This document shows positions 43,102-50,661 of a stretch of DNA of 64,000 nt, piece after piece. Position 1 is the stretch's first letter. Each line of letters opens with the position of its first letter. Source of the stretch: JBMOPD01 sp049323615 (GTDB lineage Bacteria > Bacillota > Desulfotomaculia > Desulfotomaculales > Desulfocucumaceae); assembly GCA_049323615.1 (NCBI GenBank), contig JBMOPD010000010.1, forward strand, positions 1 through 64,000, in the 5' to 3' direction. The notes below the pieces were generated by a model. That model had not been told where the DNA came from. It did not search any database and saw only the letters and a program-made list of their open reading frames with translations. A program made the position numbers and the translations under genes.

Positions 43102-44100
43102 ATGACTAAAAAGTTTCTGATTGCTCAATATGAGGTGGTTATCGAGGCCGGGGATCAGGGGCTGTCCCTGCCGGCATACAAGGGATCCACCTTGAGGGGC
43201 GGGTTCGGTGCGGCCTTCAGGCGCATCGCCTGCTCCCGGCGGGAAGTCCGGTGCCGGGACTGCCTGCTGGGGACCGGCTGTCCCTATGCCTATATATTTG
43301 AAACTGCGCCGCCTCCCGGGTCGGAGGCGCTGCGGAACTACGAGAGCGTCCCCCGCCCCTTTGTCCTGGAGCCGCCCCTGGACACCAGGATCGAATACCG
43401 GCCGGGTGAGAGGATCAGCTTTTACCTGATACTGATCGGCAGGGCCGCCGGCTATCTGCCCTACTTCATAGTGGCCTTTAAAGAGCTGGGGGAGATGGGA
43501 ATCGGCCGGGGGCGGAAGAAGTACCGGCTGGCGGAGATAAGGGCGGTCAACCCCGTGAACGGTGAGAAGCGGGTGATTTACCGCAATGAAGACCAGGTGG
43601 TGAGGAACGTCAACCTGGCCGTGGAGACCGATATCGAAAAGGAATTAAAGTTCTCAGGTAAACCCCTCCCCGGCGGATCCGTATCCCTGGAATTACTGAC
43701 CATGACCAGGATAAAGTACGAAGACAACTTCGTTCACCGCCTGGAGTTTCACATGCTGGTGCGCAGCCTCCTGCGGAGAATCTCGTCTTTAGCCTGCTTT
43801 CACCACGGGTGGGAGCTTGACCTGGATTTTTCCGGGCTTATTGAGCGGGCCGCAGAGGTAAGGGTAGTCGGGGACGAGACCCGTTGGGTGGACTGGGAAC
43901 GCTATTCCTCCCGCCAGGACGGCAAAATGAACCTGGGGGGCCTGGTGGGCCGCGTTACTTACCAGGGCCAGGTGTCGGCCTTCAAGCCCCTGCTGAAGCT
44001 GGGCGAGCTGGTCCACGTGGGCAAGGGGGCGGTGTTCGGGATGGGTAAATATACCATATTGAAAGGAGCTGAAGGAATTGGAAAAAGGTCAGAAACCTGA
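43102..44100 (+). CDS. cas6: CRISPR pre-crRNA endoribonuclease Cas6
   Basis: A 332-residue Cas6-type RAMP protein: a cysteine-rich N-terminal segment (CSRREVRCRDCLLGTGCPYAY) in the family of larger Cas6 proteins of types I-D and III, and the glycine-rich C-terminal strand FGMGKYTILKG. It cuts pre-crRNA within the repeats. GC content is like the host, unlike the interference module 1.6 kb downstream. ATG follows GGGAGACC. Confidence 0.88.
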   Translation: MTKKFLIAQYEVVIEAGDQGLSLPAYKGSTLRGGFGAAFRRIACSRREVRCRDCLLGTGCPYAYIFETAPPPGSEALRNYESVPRPFVLEPPLDTRIEYRPGERISFYLILIGRAAGYLPYFIVAFKELGEMGIGRGRKKYRLAEIRAVNPVNGEKRVIYRNEDQVVRNVNLAVETDIEKELKFSGKPLPGGSVSLELLTMTRIKYEDNFVHRLEFHMLVRSLLRRISSLACFHHGWELDLDFSGLIERAAEVRVVGDETRWVDWERYSSRQDGKMNLGGLVGRVTYQGQVSAFKPLLKLGELVHVGKGAVFGMGKYTILKGAEGIGKRSET

Positions 44101-44170
44101 ACCTGTAAAAAGAATAAGCTCGTTGAAAGCAACACCTCGCTTTGCCGTGAGGTACAAAAGGATGGTATAG
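44078..44170 (+). CDS. Possible 30-residue peptide between cas6 and the HEPN fragment
   Basis: TTG 44078 with AAGGAG ten bases upstream opens a frame of 30 residues (LEKGQKPEPVKRISSLKATP...RMV), ending at TAG four bases before the HEPN start. Basic and without a membrane helix. It overlaps the end of cas6. It could be a coupled leader peptide or the remnant of a longer gene; nothing in it is recognised. Confidence 0.3.
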   Translation: MEKGQKPEPVKRISSLKATPRFAVRYKRMV

Positions 44171-44174
44171 TCTT

Positions 44175-44411
44175 ATGGCGGCAATAGATGAGTTGACGGC
44201 TTTCATTGCCAATGCCCGAAAAGCTTTGGAAGGTGCTAAATCTCTGTTTCATATCGGTGACTATAGAGGAGCTTTATCAAGGGCTTATTATGCATCGTTT
44301 TATGCTGTTTCAGCAGTTCTGTTAACGGATGAACAAAGATACAAAAAACATTCTGCAGTGATTTCCGCTTTTAACAGGAGTTTTATAAAAACCGGTAGAT
44401 TTGTTTTATGA
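44175..44411 (+). pseudogene. Truncated HEPN-domain protein
   Basis: Seventy-eight residues matching the first half of a HEPN (UPF0332-type) protein: FIANARKALEGAKSLFHIGD, then YRGALSRAYYASFYAVSAVL and KHSAVISAFNRSFIKTG. HEPN proteins of this type are about 130 residues and usually end with a conserved arginine-rich helix, which is missing because the reading frame stops at 44411. No nucleotidyltransferase partner is present. Probably a fragment left by rearrangement. Confidence 0.65.
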
Positions 44412-44442
44412 CAGCATGTTGTCGCTGTATCGCTGGCTTTTT

Positions 44443-45455
44443 ATGGGAGGATTGGTTAAAATTATTTTTACACACCGGGGGTGGGTAGAAACGGATCTCA
44501 GGAGAAGTGAGAGAGTATTAAATCTGCTATACATGATTCAGCAGCGGCCAGGCGTACAGTGCAATGAACTGGCCGCTCTTTTTGACAGAAGCCCGCGCAC
44601 AATCCAGCGGGACCTGAAGCAGCTCCGCAAACTGGGCTTTGCCATCAGGTCGTCCCGCGGCCCCGCCGGGGGATTTGCCGCCAGGGGGGCTACCACTTAA
44701 AGCCCCTGACATTCACCGGCCCCGAGGCCCTGGTCCTTTTTATCGCGGCCCGGGTGCTCCTGGAGGAGGAGGGCTTTCCCTACCGGTCCGCCCTGCAGGC
44801 CGCCCTGGAAAAAATCGCGGGAGTGGTGAATGAAAAGGATGAGGGCTTTTTATCCGGCCTGGAGCCCAACATCAGCCTGCTGGTGACGAGATTGCGGAAT
44901 TATACCCCCTGGGGGAAAACGTTCCGGGTTATAAACGAGGCTATCTTGAACCAGGACCGGCTGACAATGGTTTACAGCTCCTATGCCAGCCAGTGTGTCG
45001 CCCGGCGGACGGTGGACCCCTATCACGTCCTGTTCCGGGAGGGTTTCTGGTACCTGATCGGGTACTGTCACACCCGGCGGGAGACCAGGATATTCCGCAT
45101 CGACCGGATAAAAGACATCTCGCCCTGTGGAGAAAAGTTCGACCCGCCCGGGGACTTCAGCATCCGTGAGTACCTGGGAAAGAGCTGGCGCATCGGGAAG
45201 GGTGAGGACGTGGAGGTGGCGGTCAAGTTCTACCCGCCCGAGAGCAGGCTGATCGCCGAGGGCGCCTGGCACCCCACCCAGCGGCTGGAGCAGCTGCCGG
45301 GCGACGAAGTGATCTTCCGGGCGGAAGTGGAGGGGACCTGGGAGGTCAAAAAGTGGATCCTGGGCTGGGGTTCGGCCGCCGAAGTGCTGGCCCCGCCGGA
45401 ACTGAGGGACGAAATCCGGCGGGAGTTAGGGGAGATGGCGGAGAGGTACGGTTAG
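44443..45455 (+). pseudogene. WYL-domain transcriptional regulator with a frameshift
   Basis: Residues RRSERVLNLLYMIQQRPGVQ followed by a DeoR-type helix-turn-helix (RTIQRDLKQLRKLGF) read in one frame to TAA 44698; the rest (ALQAALEKIAGVV, TVDPYHVLFREGFWYLIGYC, IFRIDRIKDISP and the WCX-like C-terminus) reads in another. Adding one G to the six-G run at 44684-44689 restores GYHLKPLTFTG and joins the two. WYL regulators often control CRISPR-Cas loci. Start uncertain (ATG 44443). Confidence 0.75.
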
Positions 45456-45485
45456 TCCCCTTGTAATCGGGAAGGGTTATTAATA
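45449..45485 (-). repeat. Degenerate CRISPR repeat (psi-R2)
   Basis: Reverse complement of the array repeat. Read on the minus strand, 22 of 37 positions match, 18 of 19 across repeat positions 14-32 (TCCCGAT-ACAAGGGGACT). The stem region is kept, the 3' tag is lost. Overlaps the last 7 bp of the WYL gene. Confidence 0.75.
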
Positions 45486-45503
45486 GCCCATGAAAAAGAT
45501 TTA

Positions 45504-45540
45504 CTTTCAGTCCCCTTGTAACACGGTATTTAACTTTATG
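45504..45540 (-). repeat. Degenerate CRISPR repeat (psi-R1)
   Basis: On the minus strand 23 of 37 positions match the array repeat, with the last 16 (ACAAGGGGACTGAAAG) exact. Shares with psi-R2 a T at repeat position 21 where the array has G. Confidence 0.8.
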
Positions 45541-45657
45541 TGGGTAATATGCCAATTATTACTATATTAAACACATTTTAAAAGTTATATATCCATCCCT
45601 GGCTTAATATCATTTAATAAACATAAAAAACATTTAAGGCAGGGAGGGTTGGAGAAA

Positions 45658-45765
45658 ATGATCAATCTTTTTCAACTGGTAGGATCTATTTTAGACAAGG
45701 TTATTATCATATTTTTGGTTTATATAATTATTATAGTTCTTAGGCATGTGGAGGTTAAAAAATGA
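45658..45765 (+). CDS. 35-residue hydrophobic peptide, coupled to cas10d
   Basis: ATG 45658 with GGGAGGGTTGGAGAAA upstream encodes 35 residues: a short start MINLFQLVGSILDK, one long hydrophobic helix IIIFLVYIIIIVL, and a basic end ending VKK. The stop overlaps the cas10d start (ATGA). It looks like a single-pass membrane peptide of the kind seen among type I toxins, but could also be a leader that drives cas10d translation by coupling. Its first codons contain the 11-base match to the pseudo-spacer. Too short for similarity-based naming. Confidence 0.6.
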   Translation: MINLFQLVGSILDKVIIIFLVYIIIIVLRHVEVKK

Positions 45766-48359
45766 ATTATCTAGTACGAGAAAAAGCTGTACAGTATATG
45801 ATAGAACGGGGCTGGAGAGGATTGTTGGCCAAAAGCGGATCCTATCAGCAAAGCTTGTTTGAACATGCCATATGCGAGCTTGACGTTCTTCTACAATTGC
45901 TGCCAATTCTTAATCTACCAGAACATTATGATTTTAAATCTGAGGAAGAACAAATTCTCATTGTTTCCGTAATTGCTCATGATGTTGGTAAAGAAACGAA
46001 AGAATTTCAGGATTACATCAAGGGTTTTTCCCAGGAAAAAACTATGCATATTATTCCAGAACTAACCAGGAAAGTGGTGCCAGAAATTTGTGAAGTACTG
46101 GGTTTTACTAACCTTCAAAAACAACATCTTCACCGAATCATTGAAAACTGTATTAACCTTCACATGTCACGAAGTCGAACTGACGCAAATTTAATAATTT
46201 CAACATTACAAGGAACCGGTCGGTGGAAGACCTTGGCGGACATTGTATCCACTTTAGACAATTTTTGTTCTGCAAAAGGGATATTAGCCGCTCTAAATGT
46301 ACTGGAACAAAGCAATTTATCTATGCATTTGAATTTTGCTTATCATCAAGTAGTTTTACGTGGTGTAAGCACGGTTTTTTTACACAAAGCAGCGGTAGAT
46401 AGTTTTATTGATAAAGGTTGGAATCCCCTTATTTTCTTCAGTGAGGGGACAATCTATGCTGCTTCAGCTACTAAGGAAATTTATGAACCGGCCAGAGAGG
46501 TAATAGAAAATCGACTGTTGAAGCTAATTGAAGAAATTACGGGTAAAGACGTTTCCAGTTTGATGATGGGTAGCCCTGTGGGTAATATAATGCCAAAGCC
46601 GGAACTTTTTGATCATAATGAAGCAAAAAAGTATTTAAAGATTGCCAGCACAAAAATAAAGCGCGGGTCGTTTAAGAGGAAAAAATACGAGGATAAGATA
46701 AAAGTAGTTAAATCTTACCTTAAACTGATTGAACCTATGACAAAAGAGATTAGCCAGGAAACAGTTAACCGCATTTCTGAGATCATTGACAGTGCCCAGC
46801 CGGAAATGATCACTTTTAAATTTTTTAAGGCAATGATGGGTGAAGATTTGGTTGGGCGAGAGGGGGTTCAAATTGCTTCAAAGGAATATGAAAATGTTTT
46901 TGGTAGAGGAACTTGGCAAATGTTGAAGAGCACTTCAACATTAATGCCAGCCAAAGATATGGCCTTAACGGTCGATTATTTCTGGAAATTGCCTGCTGAC
47001 CGGTTTGGATTTTCAGGTGGCAGAGTTGGTGATCTGGCGAATGAAAAAAGAGACAATCTGTTAGTAGACATTCTAAGTGGTATCGCTGAAATGGTATATT
47101 CTAGTATAGAAAATCCACCTTCCCGTTCCGACTTGAATAAAAAAATGACTGCAGCATTTATCCAGGATTTGATACGTCCCTCTGTACAGGAAGATTTTAC
47201 ATTGCTGGTAAAGCAACAGTTGGCCGCCTACGCCCAATCGAAGCCATTCGCTGGAAAGGAAGTCAAAAAGGCGCAATACATTTGTCCGGTTTGTAACCTG
47301 CCTTTTAGTACTGGTATCAAGGCATCCGCTGATTATTTAAGTAATCCCCAAACACATACGAACCGGGGAGTTTCACATGGCAAATTCGATTATGTAATAA
47401 TATGCCAAACTTGTTACTTTGAGCGGGTTTTAAGACAGCTGCTTCTCCAGGAAAAATCTTCAGAACTAATAGTACTAATGCCAAGAATGAACATAGGTTA
47501 TCAGGCGGGTAGGTTGCTAGTGGAAAAGATGGGAGAATTTTATGAGCGCGCACTTGGTTTTATGACGGGTAGAGGTGACCCGAATCACCAGATTTCATTG
47601 CCGCTGACTCATCTTATTGCTAAAAACGTTTTGGATCAGGATTTGTTTCAATTTAGCGGCGGGGAACTTGCCGGACTTCTAACGTACCGGCATTCCGACG
47701 AGACAAGTAAAAAATTAAGGCGGGATTTAGAGAAAAAAATAAAAAATTTTTATGATGATTCTTTAGAACAAGCAAATATTGAATGGGCTACTGATTTTTC
47801 AACCTGGGACGAGGCTGTGGAAGCGATAATCAATAATTTTGTAGATGATCCTATTGTTCGTGGAATACGGGCGGAAGTATACCGGCTTAACCCGCAATTA
47901 AGGGTAGTGTGCCAAACACCGAATTTAATACTGATTCCGCTGGTACAGCCAATATCACTAAGTAAGGACAGTGACGCTAACGCGGCGCTGCGCAAATTGT
48001 TTATTTCCCTTTTTATAGGGCTAGCCCTTGGTGTATCAGTAGCTGTAATTGGTAATAATGATGATCTTGATTTTGTGGGAGGTGAGGGGGTAGCTTTGGT
48101 ACCGCCTGTACCATCCATACGGAAAATGGTTAACGGGAACTGGGTTTCGCTTGATAATGCGCTTAAATGGTTTCGGGCAATCGGATCAGCCAGTATTTTA
48201 ACCTCATCTACCGCTTATTCCGAGCGTTCTAATTTGTTTGCCATTCTTTCGGAGCTTACTCCGGGACATGTCCTCAGACGGATTGAAGAAAAAAATAAAG
48301 GCCAGGTGAGTTATTACCATTTTGAATATTTAGATATAATTGAGGAGGTGTTAAATTGA
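45762..48359 (+). CDS. cas10d: Type I-D CRISPR large subunit/nuclease Cas10d (Csc3)
   Basis: An 865-residue protein. An N-terminal HD nuclease domain is visible (H35 in SLFEHAICELD; H73-D74 in VIAHDVGKE). A zinc site (C508-P-V-C511 and C548-Q-T-C551) sits in the middle; no GGDD cyclase motif is seen, as expected for Cas10d. In type I-D the HD of Cas10d cuts DNA, because Cas3' lacks one. AT-rich, unlike cas6 and cas1. It starts inside the stop of the 35-residue peptide gene and ends in a TTGA overlap with the next gene. Confidence 0.88.
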   Translation: MNYLVREKAVQYMIERGWRGLLAKSGSYQQSLFEHAICELDVLLQLLPILNLPEHYDFKSEEEQILIVSVIAHDVGKETKEFQDYIKGFSQEKTMHIIPELTRKVVPEICEVLGFTNLQKQHLHRIIENCINLHMSRSRTDANLIISTLQGTGRWKTLADIVSTLDNFCSAKGILAALNVLEQSNLSMHLNFAYHQVVLRGVSTVFLHKAAVDSFIDKGWNPLIFFSEGTIYAASATKEIYEPAREVIENRLLKLIEEITGKDVSSLMMGSPVGNIMPKPELFDHNEAKKYLKIASTKIKRGSFKRKKYEDKIKVVKSYLKLIEPMTKEISQETVNRISEIIDSAQPEMITFKFFKAMMGEDLVGREGVQIASKEYENVFGRGTWQMLKSTSTLMPAKDMALTVDYFWKLPADRFGFSGGRVGDLANEKRDNLLVDILSGIAEMVYSSIENPPSRSDLNKKMTAAFIQDLIRPSVQEDFTLLVKQQLAAYAQSKPFAGKEVKKAQYICPVCNLPFSTGIKASADYLSNPQTHTNRGVSHGKFDYVIICQTCYFERVLRQLLLQEKSSELIVLMPRMNIGYQAGRLLVEKMGEFYERALGFMTGRGDPNHQISLPLTHLIAKNVLDQDLFQFSGGELAGLLTYRHSDETSKKLRRDLEKKIKNFYDDSLEQANIEWATDFSTWDEAVEAIINNFVDDPIVRGIRAEVYRLNPQLRVVCQTPNLILIPLVQPISLSKDSDANAALRKLFISLFIGLALGVSVAVIGNNDDLDFVGGEGVALVPPVPSIRKMVNGNWVSLDNALKWFRAIGSASILTSSTAYSERSNLFAILSELTPGHVLRRIEEKNKGQVSYYHFEYLDIIEEVLN

Positions 48360-48994
48360 GAAGTTTTATATTTACCAGGGTTGAACAATTGGAGTTTGAA
48401 GGTGTCAAACAGGGTATTGAAGAGATCAAAAACGCTTTCGACCGATACCTGGATAGCTATTCACCAAAAACAAGTCGGAGCAAGCATGGGATCATGGGAC
48501 CGATAGGAAAAATACTTCAAGAGGTAAAAAGAGGTAAATGGGACGTGGAAGGTTTAAGTGGTTATGCGTTAAACATTCACCTCAACAACCCAAAAACGAA
48601 GGGTCGGATAAGTAATAATGCCATGGTGGCCCTGGAAGAGGGTATTGAAAAGCTTGTTTCCCTTATTAAAAAAGAACCGGTTACAGCCCAAGATCGAATT
48701 TTGGAACTGGTTGATTACGGGCTTTACTACCGGCGCCGAAAGAAGAATTTAGTCTGGTTGGAATCAATTAAAAAAGAATGGGCAGAGTTTTTAAGATTAA
48801 AATACGATACATGGGATAACTTAGCCAAAGCTTGGAGTGAAAAATCTAAAAAGGGTAGTCAGGATTTTCAGTCTGTCGGTTATCCAAGCAAAAGAATGTA
48901 TGCGGAGGCGAAGGGTCAGAAAAAAGCGGATATGGGTGAATTCATAAGGCAAGTCGAATTAAGGGGTTATGATCTAGACGATGAGGAGGAATAA
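48356..48994 (+). CDS. Unassigned 212-residue protein between cas10d and csc2
   Basis: A soluble, mostly helical, charged protein (VKQGIEEIKNAFDRYLDSYS, then LVDYGLYYRRRKKNLVWLES and YDTWDNLAKAWSEKSKK) with an acidic C-terminus DLDDEEE. TTG start overlaps the cas10d stop (TTGA), so it is translated with it; csc2 starts 3 bp after its stop. Standard type I-D operons have no gene here, and the Cas11d small subunit is usually made by internal initiation within cas10d. A separate small subunit is one option. Not recognised. Confidence 0.8.
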   Translation: MRSFIFTRVEQLEFEGVKQGIEEIKNAFDRYLDSYSPKTSRSKHGIMGPIGKILQEVKRGKWDVEGLSGYALNIHLNNPKTKGRISNNAMVALEEGIEKLVSLIKKEPVTAQDRILELVDYGLYYRRRKKNLVWLESIKKEWAEFLRLKYDTWDNLAKAWSEKSKKGSQDFQSVGYPSKRMYAEAKGQKKADMGEFIRQVELRGYDLDDEEE

Positions 48995-48997
48995 AAA

Positions 48998-49921
48998 ATG
49001 AAAAAAATTGAACAGTACATATTGGAAAAACCCCATCCTTTGATTGGAGCCAGGACGATCCAGTTGATTCTTATGCGGGAGGTTTTGGATTATACGGTAC
49101 TAAGAACCGAGGAAGACCGCCAACTGAATACGGTGTTTACACCATTGTCGGTAAGCAATGACGAACCTACACGCCGGGTAGCATTTCTGGCCACCAAGCA
49201 AAAAGCTGCTGAGTCCCGGCAGCTTGAGCAGATTTTAAGGACTGCCGCTGAAGAGGCAAGAATACCTGTGGCCGAGTGTTATCTAAAAGACAACCTTTGT
49301 ATGAAATGTCCCCGGTGCGGATTATTCGGTGCTACTAGCACCGAGTCCGGGCAATCTGAAAGGGCCAATATCAAACACCGTATCGAGTATTCCACCGCTT
49401 TTTCACTGTTGCCATACGAGAACATTGCTACAGTTACCACCTTTAATGCCATCAATGATAAGAATATAACTACTGGCCAAGCTTTGGGCAGTCGTTTCGC
49501 AGTTGTTCCTGCAACACTTTTTCCTTCAGTCATCACCTTAAAGAGTGTGACCTGGAATGAGTTGGTGCTAGTGGTTAAAACATTACTGGCATGCAAAAGT
49601 TATGGCGCGGAAACGAGAATCGGTGGTGATATAAGAAATACCATTATAGGTATAATTGCAGGTTGGGAAGAAGTAATTACCTCACTGGAACTAACCATTG
49701 AGCTTTATGATCGCCAAGATAACCTTACTCCAGCCGAAGTGGTAGATTTTATTAAGAAAAACTATGTGCCCAGAACTGGGAATCCTGGCAAAGTATTGGT
49801 CTTAAACCCTGATGAAACCGATGAAATCATAGAAACCTGCGTAAACATTACGATGGATAAGACATTTTTAGAGAAAGCATACAAAGATATAGAAGAATAC
49901 CGTGCCATACAGACAGGTTAG
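48998..49921 (+). CDS. csc2: Type I-D CRISPR backbone protein Csc2 (Cas7d)
   Basis: A 307-residue Cas7-family RAMP protein of the Csc2 type: EKPHPLIGARTIQLILMREV, LNTVFTPLSVSNDEPTRRVA, zinc-like cysteines CMKCPRCGLFGATS, then KHRIEYSTAFSLLPYE, SRFAVVPATLFPSVITLKSV and SYGAETRIGGDIRNTIIGII. It forms the crRNA-covering filament of the type I-D complex. Confidence 0.92.
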   Translation: MKKIEQYILEKPHPLIGARTIQLILMREVLDYTVLRTEEDRQLNTVFTPLSVSNDEPTRRVAFLATKQKAAESRQLEQILRTAAEEARIPVAECYLKDNLCMKCPRCGLFGATSTESGQSERANIKHRIEYSTAFSLLPYENIATVTTFNAINDKNITTGQALGSRFAVVPATLFPSVITLKSVTWNELVLVVKTLLACKSYGAETRIGGDIRNTIIGIIAGWEEVITSLELTIELYDRQDNLTPAEVVDFIKKNYVPRTGNPGKVLVLNPDETDEIIETCVNITMDKTFLEKAYKDIEEYRAIQTG

Positions 49922-49929
49922 GAGGACAA

Positions 49930-50661
49930 ATGAGTATGCCAGATTCCGTTAACCTCATAGAACATGATATCAGGTTGTTTTGTTGCTGCTTGTTTAACCA
50001 TGATTACCTATGGTTCTCATCTTATGAAATTAGCAAGGTTTCATCTACCCATCCGGTGATTCATAATTATGCCCTTTCCTATTCGCTTTCTGATTTTTCT
50101 TATGGTGTTTATAAAGGATCAATACCCCGTTATAATGAGGACTTAGCCAACTTTCCTTTGTATGCAACCCCTGCATTTTGTGAAGAATTCGAAAAAAGCC
50201 GCTTTACATATAATGCTGTTAATTCCCTGACGTTACGTACAGATGATGCTCCACGGGGAATAAATTCGCCGGGAATTGGCTGGAGGGTTTATTTAAATCC
50301 GGCGCGAGTAAAAAAGGTGAATCCAAAAGGTGGTTTTATCTCTTATGTCTTTACATTTGACGGTTCTGTACCCAGGGGCGTTTCCAGGTTGGGAAAAAAA
50401 GGCACGGCTATGAGGGTTATTTGGGAAGAAATTAAAAATCCTCTGGCCGTTTTCATGAAAAGTTCGGTTCGCCCGACGCACCCGGTTAATCCCTTGGATA
50501 TTGCTGGAAAGGTAAATAAGTATGACCCAATAATCATTCCGCCACATATGCTTTTCCGGGTCGTAGATATTCAAGAAGATTGGTTTTGTATAAGAAAAGA
50601 GCACAGGGTACATATTCCTAAAAGGATAATGGCTCGTGTGTTGGGAGGAACAAAAAGGTGA
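49930..50661 (+). CDS. csc1: Type I-D CRISPR protein Csc1 (Cas5d)
   Basis: A 243-residue Cas5-type RAMP protein of Csc1 type: LIEHDIRLFCCCLFNHDYLW, HPVIHNYALSYSLSDFSYGV, YATPAFCEEF, and a C-terminal HMLFRVVDIQEDWFCIRKEH. It would cap the crRNA 5' handle. AGGAGG precedes the ATG. Its stop overlaps the cas3 start (GTGA). Confidence 0.88.
   Translation: MSMPDSVNLIEHDIRLFCCCLFNHDYLWFSSYEISKVSSTHPVIHNYALSYSLSDFSYGVYKGSIPRYNEDLANFPLYATPAFCEEFEKSRFTYNAVNSLTLRTDDAPRGINSPGIGWRVYLNPARVKKVNPKGGFISYVFTFDGSVPRGVSRLGKKGTAMRVIWEEIKNPLAVFMKSSVRPTHPVNPLDIAGKVNKYDPIIIPPHMLFRVVDIQEDWFCIRKEHRVHIPKRIMARVLGGTKR

Larger units (their letters stand above)
45449..45540 (-). ncRNA. Candidate crRNA-like RNA (psi-R1 / psi-spacer / psi-R2)
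   Basis: Two degenerate CRISPR repeats in minus orientation around an 18-nt pseudo-spacer (45486-45503, minus strand TAAATCTTTTTCATGGGC). psi-R1 keeps the exact 16 bases that form the 5' handle of a crRNA, psi-R2 keeps the hairpin region needed for Cas6. Eleven bases of the pseudo-spacer match 45664-45674 at the start of the small peptide gene downstream. This is the layout of CreA-type antitoxin or cas-regulating crRNA-like RNAs. The pseudo-spacer is shorter than the array spacers (34-38 nt). Transcription from the AT-rich stretch to the right is presumed. Confidence 0.5.

Noticed and set aside
45449..45540. A functional second CRISPR array
   Set aside because: Only two strongly degenerate repeats with an 18-nt interval are present; it cannot be a normal array and is better seen as a crRNA-like element or relic.
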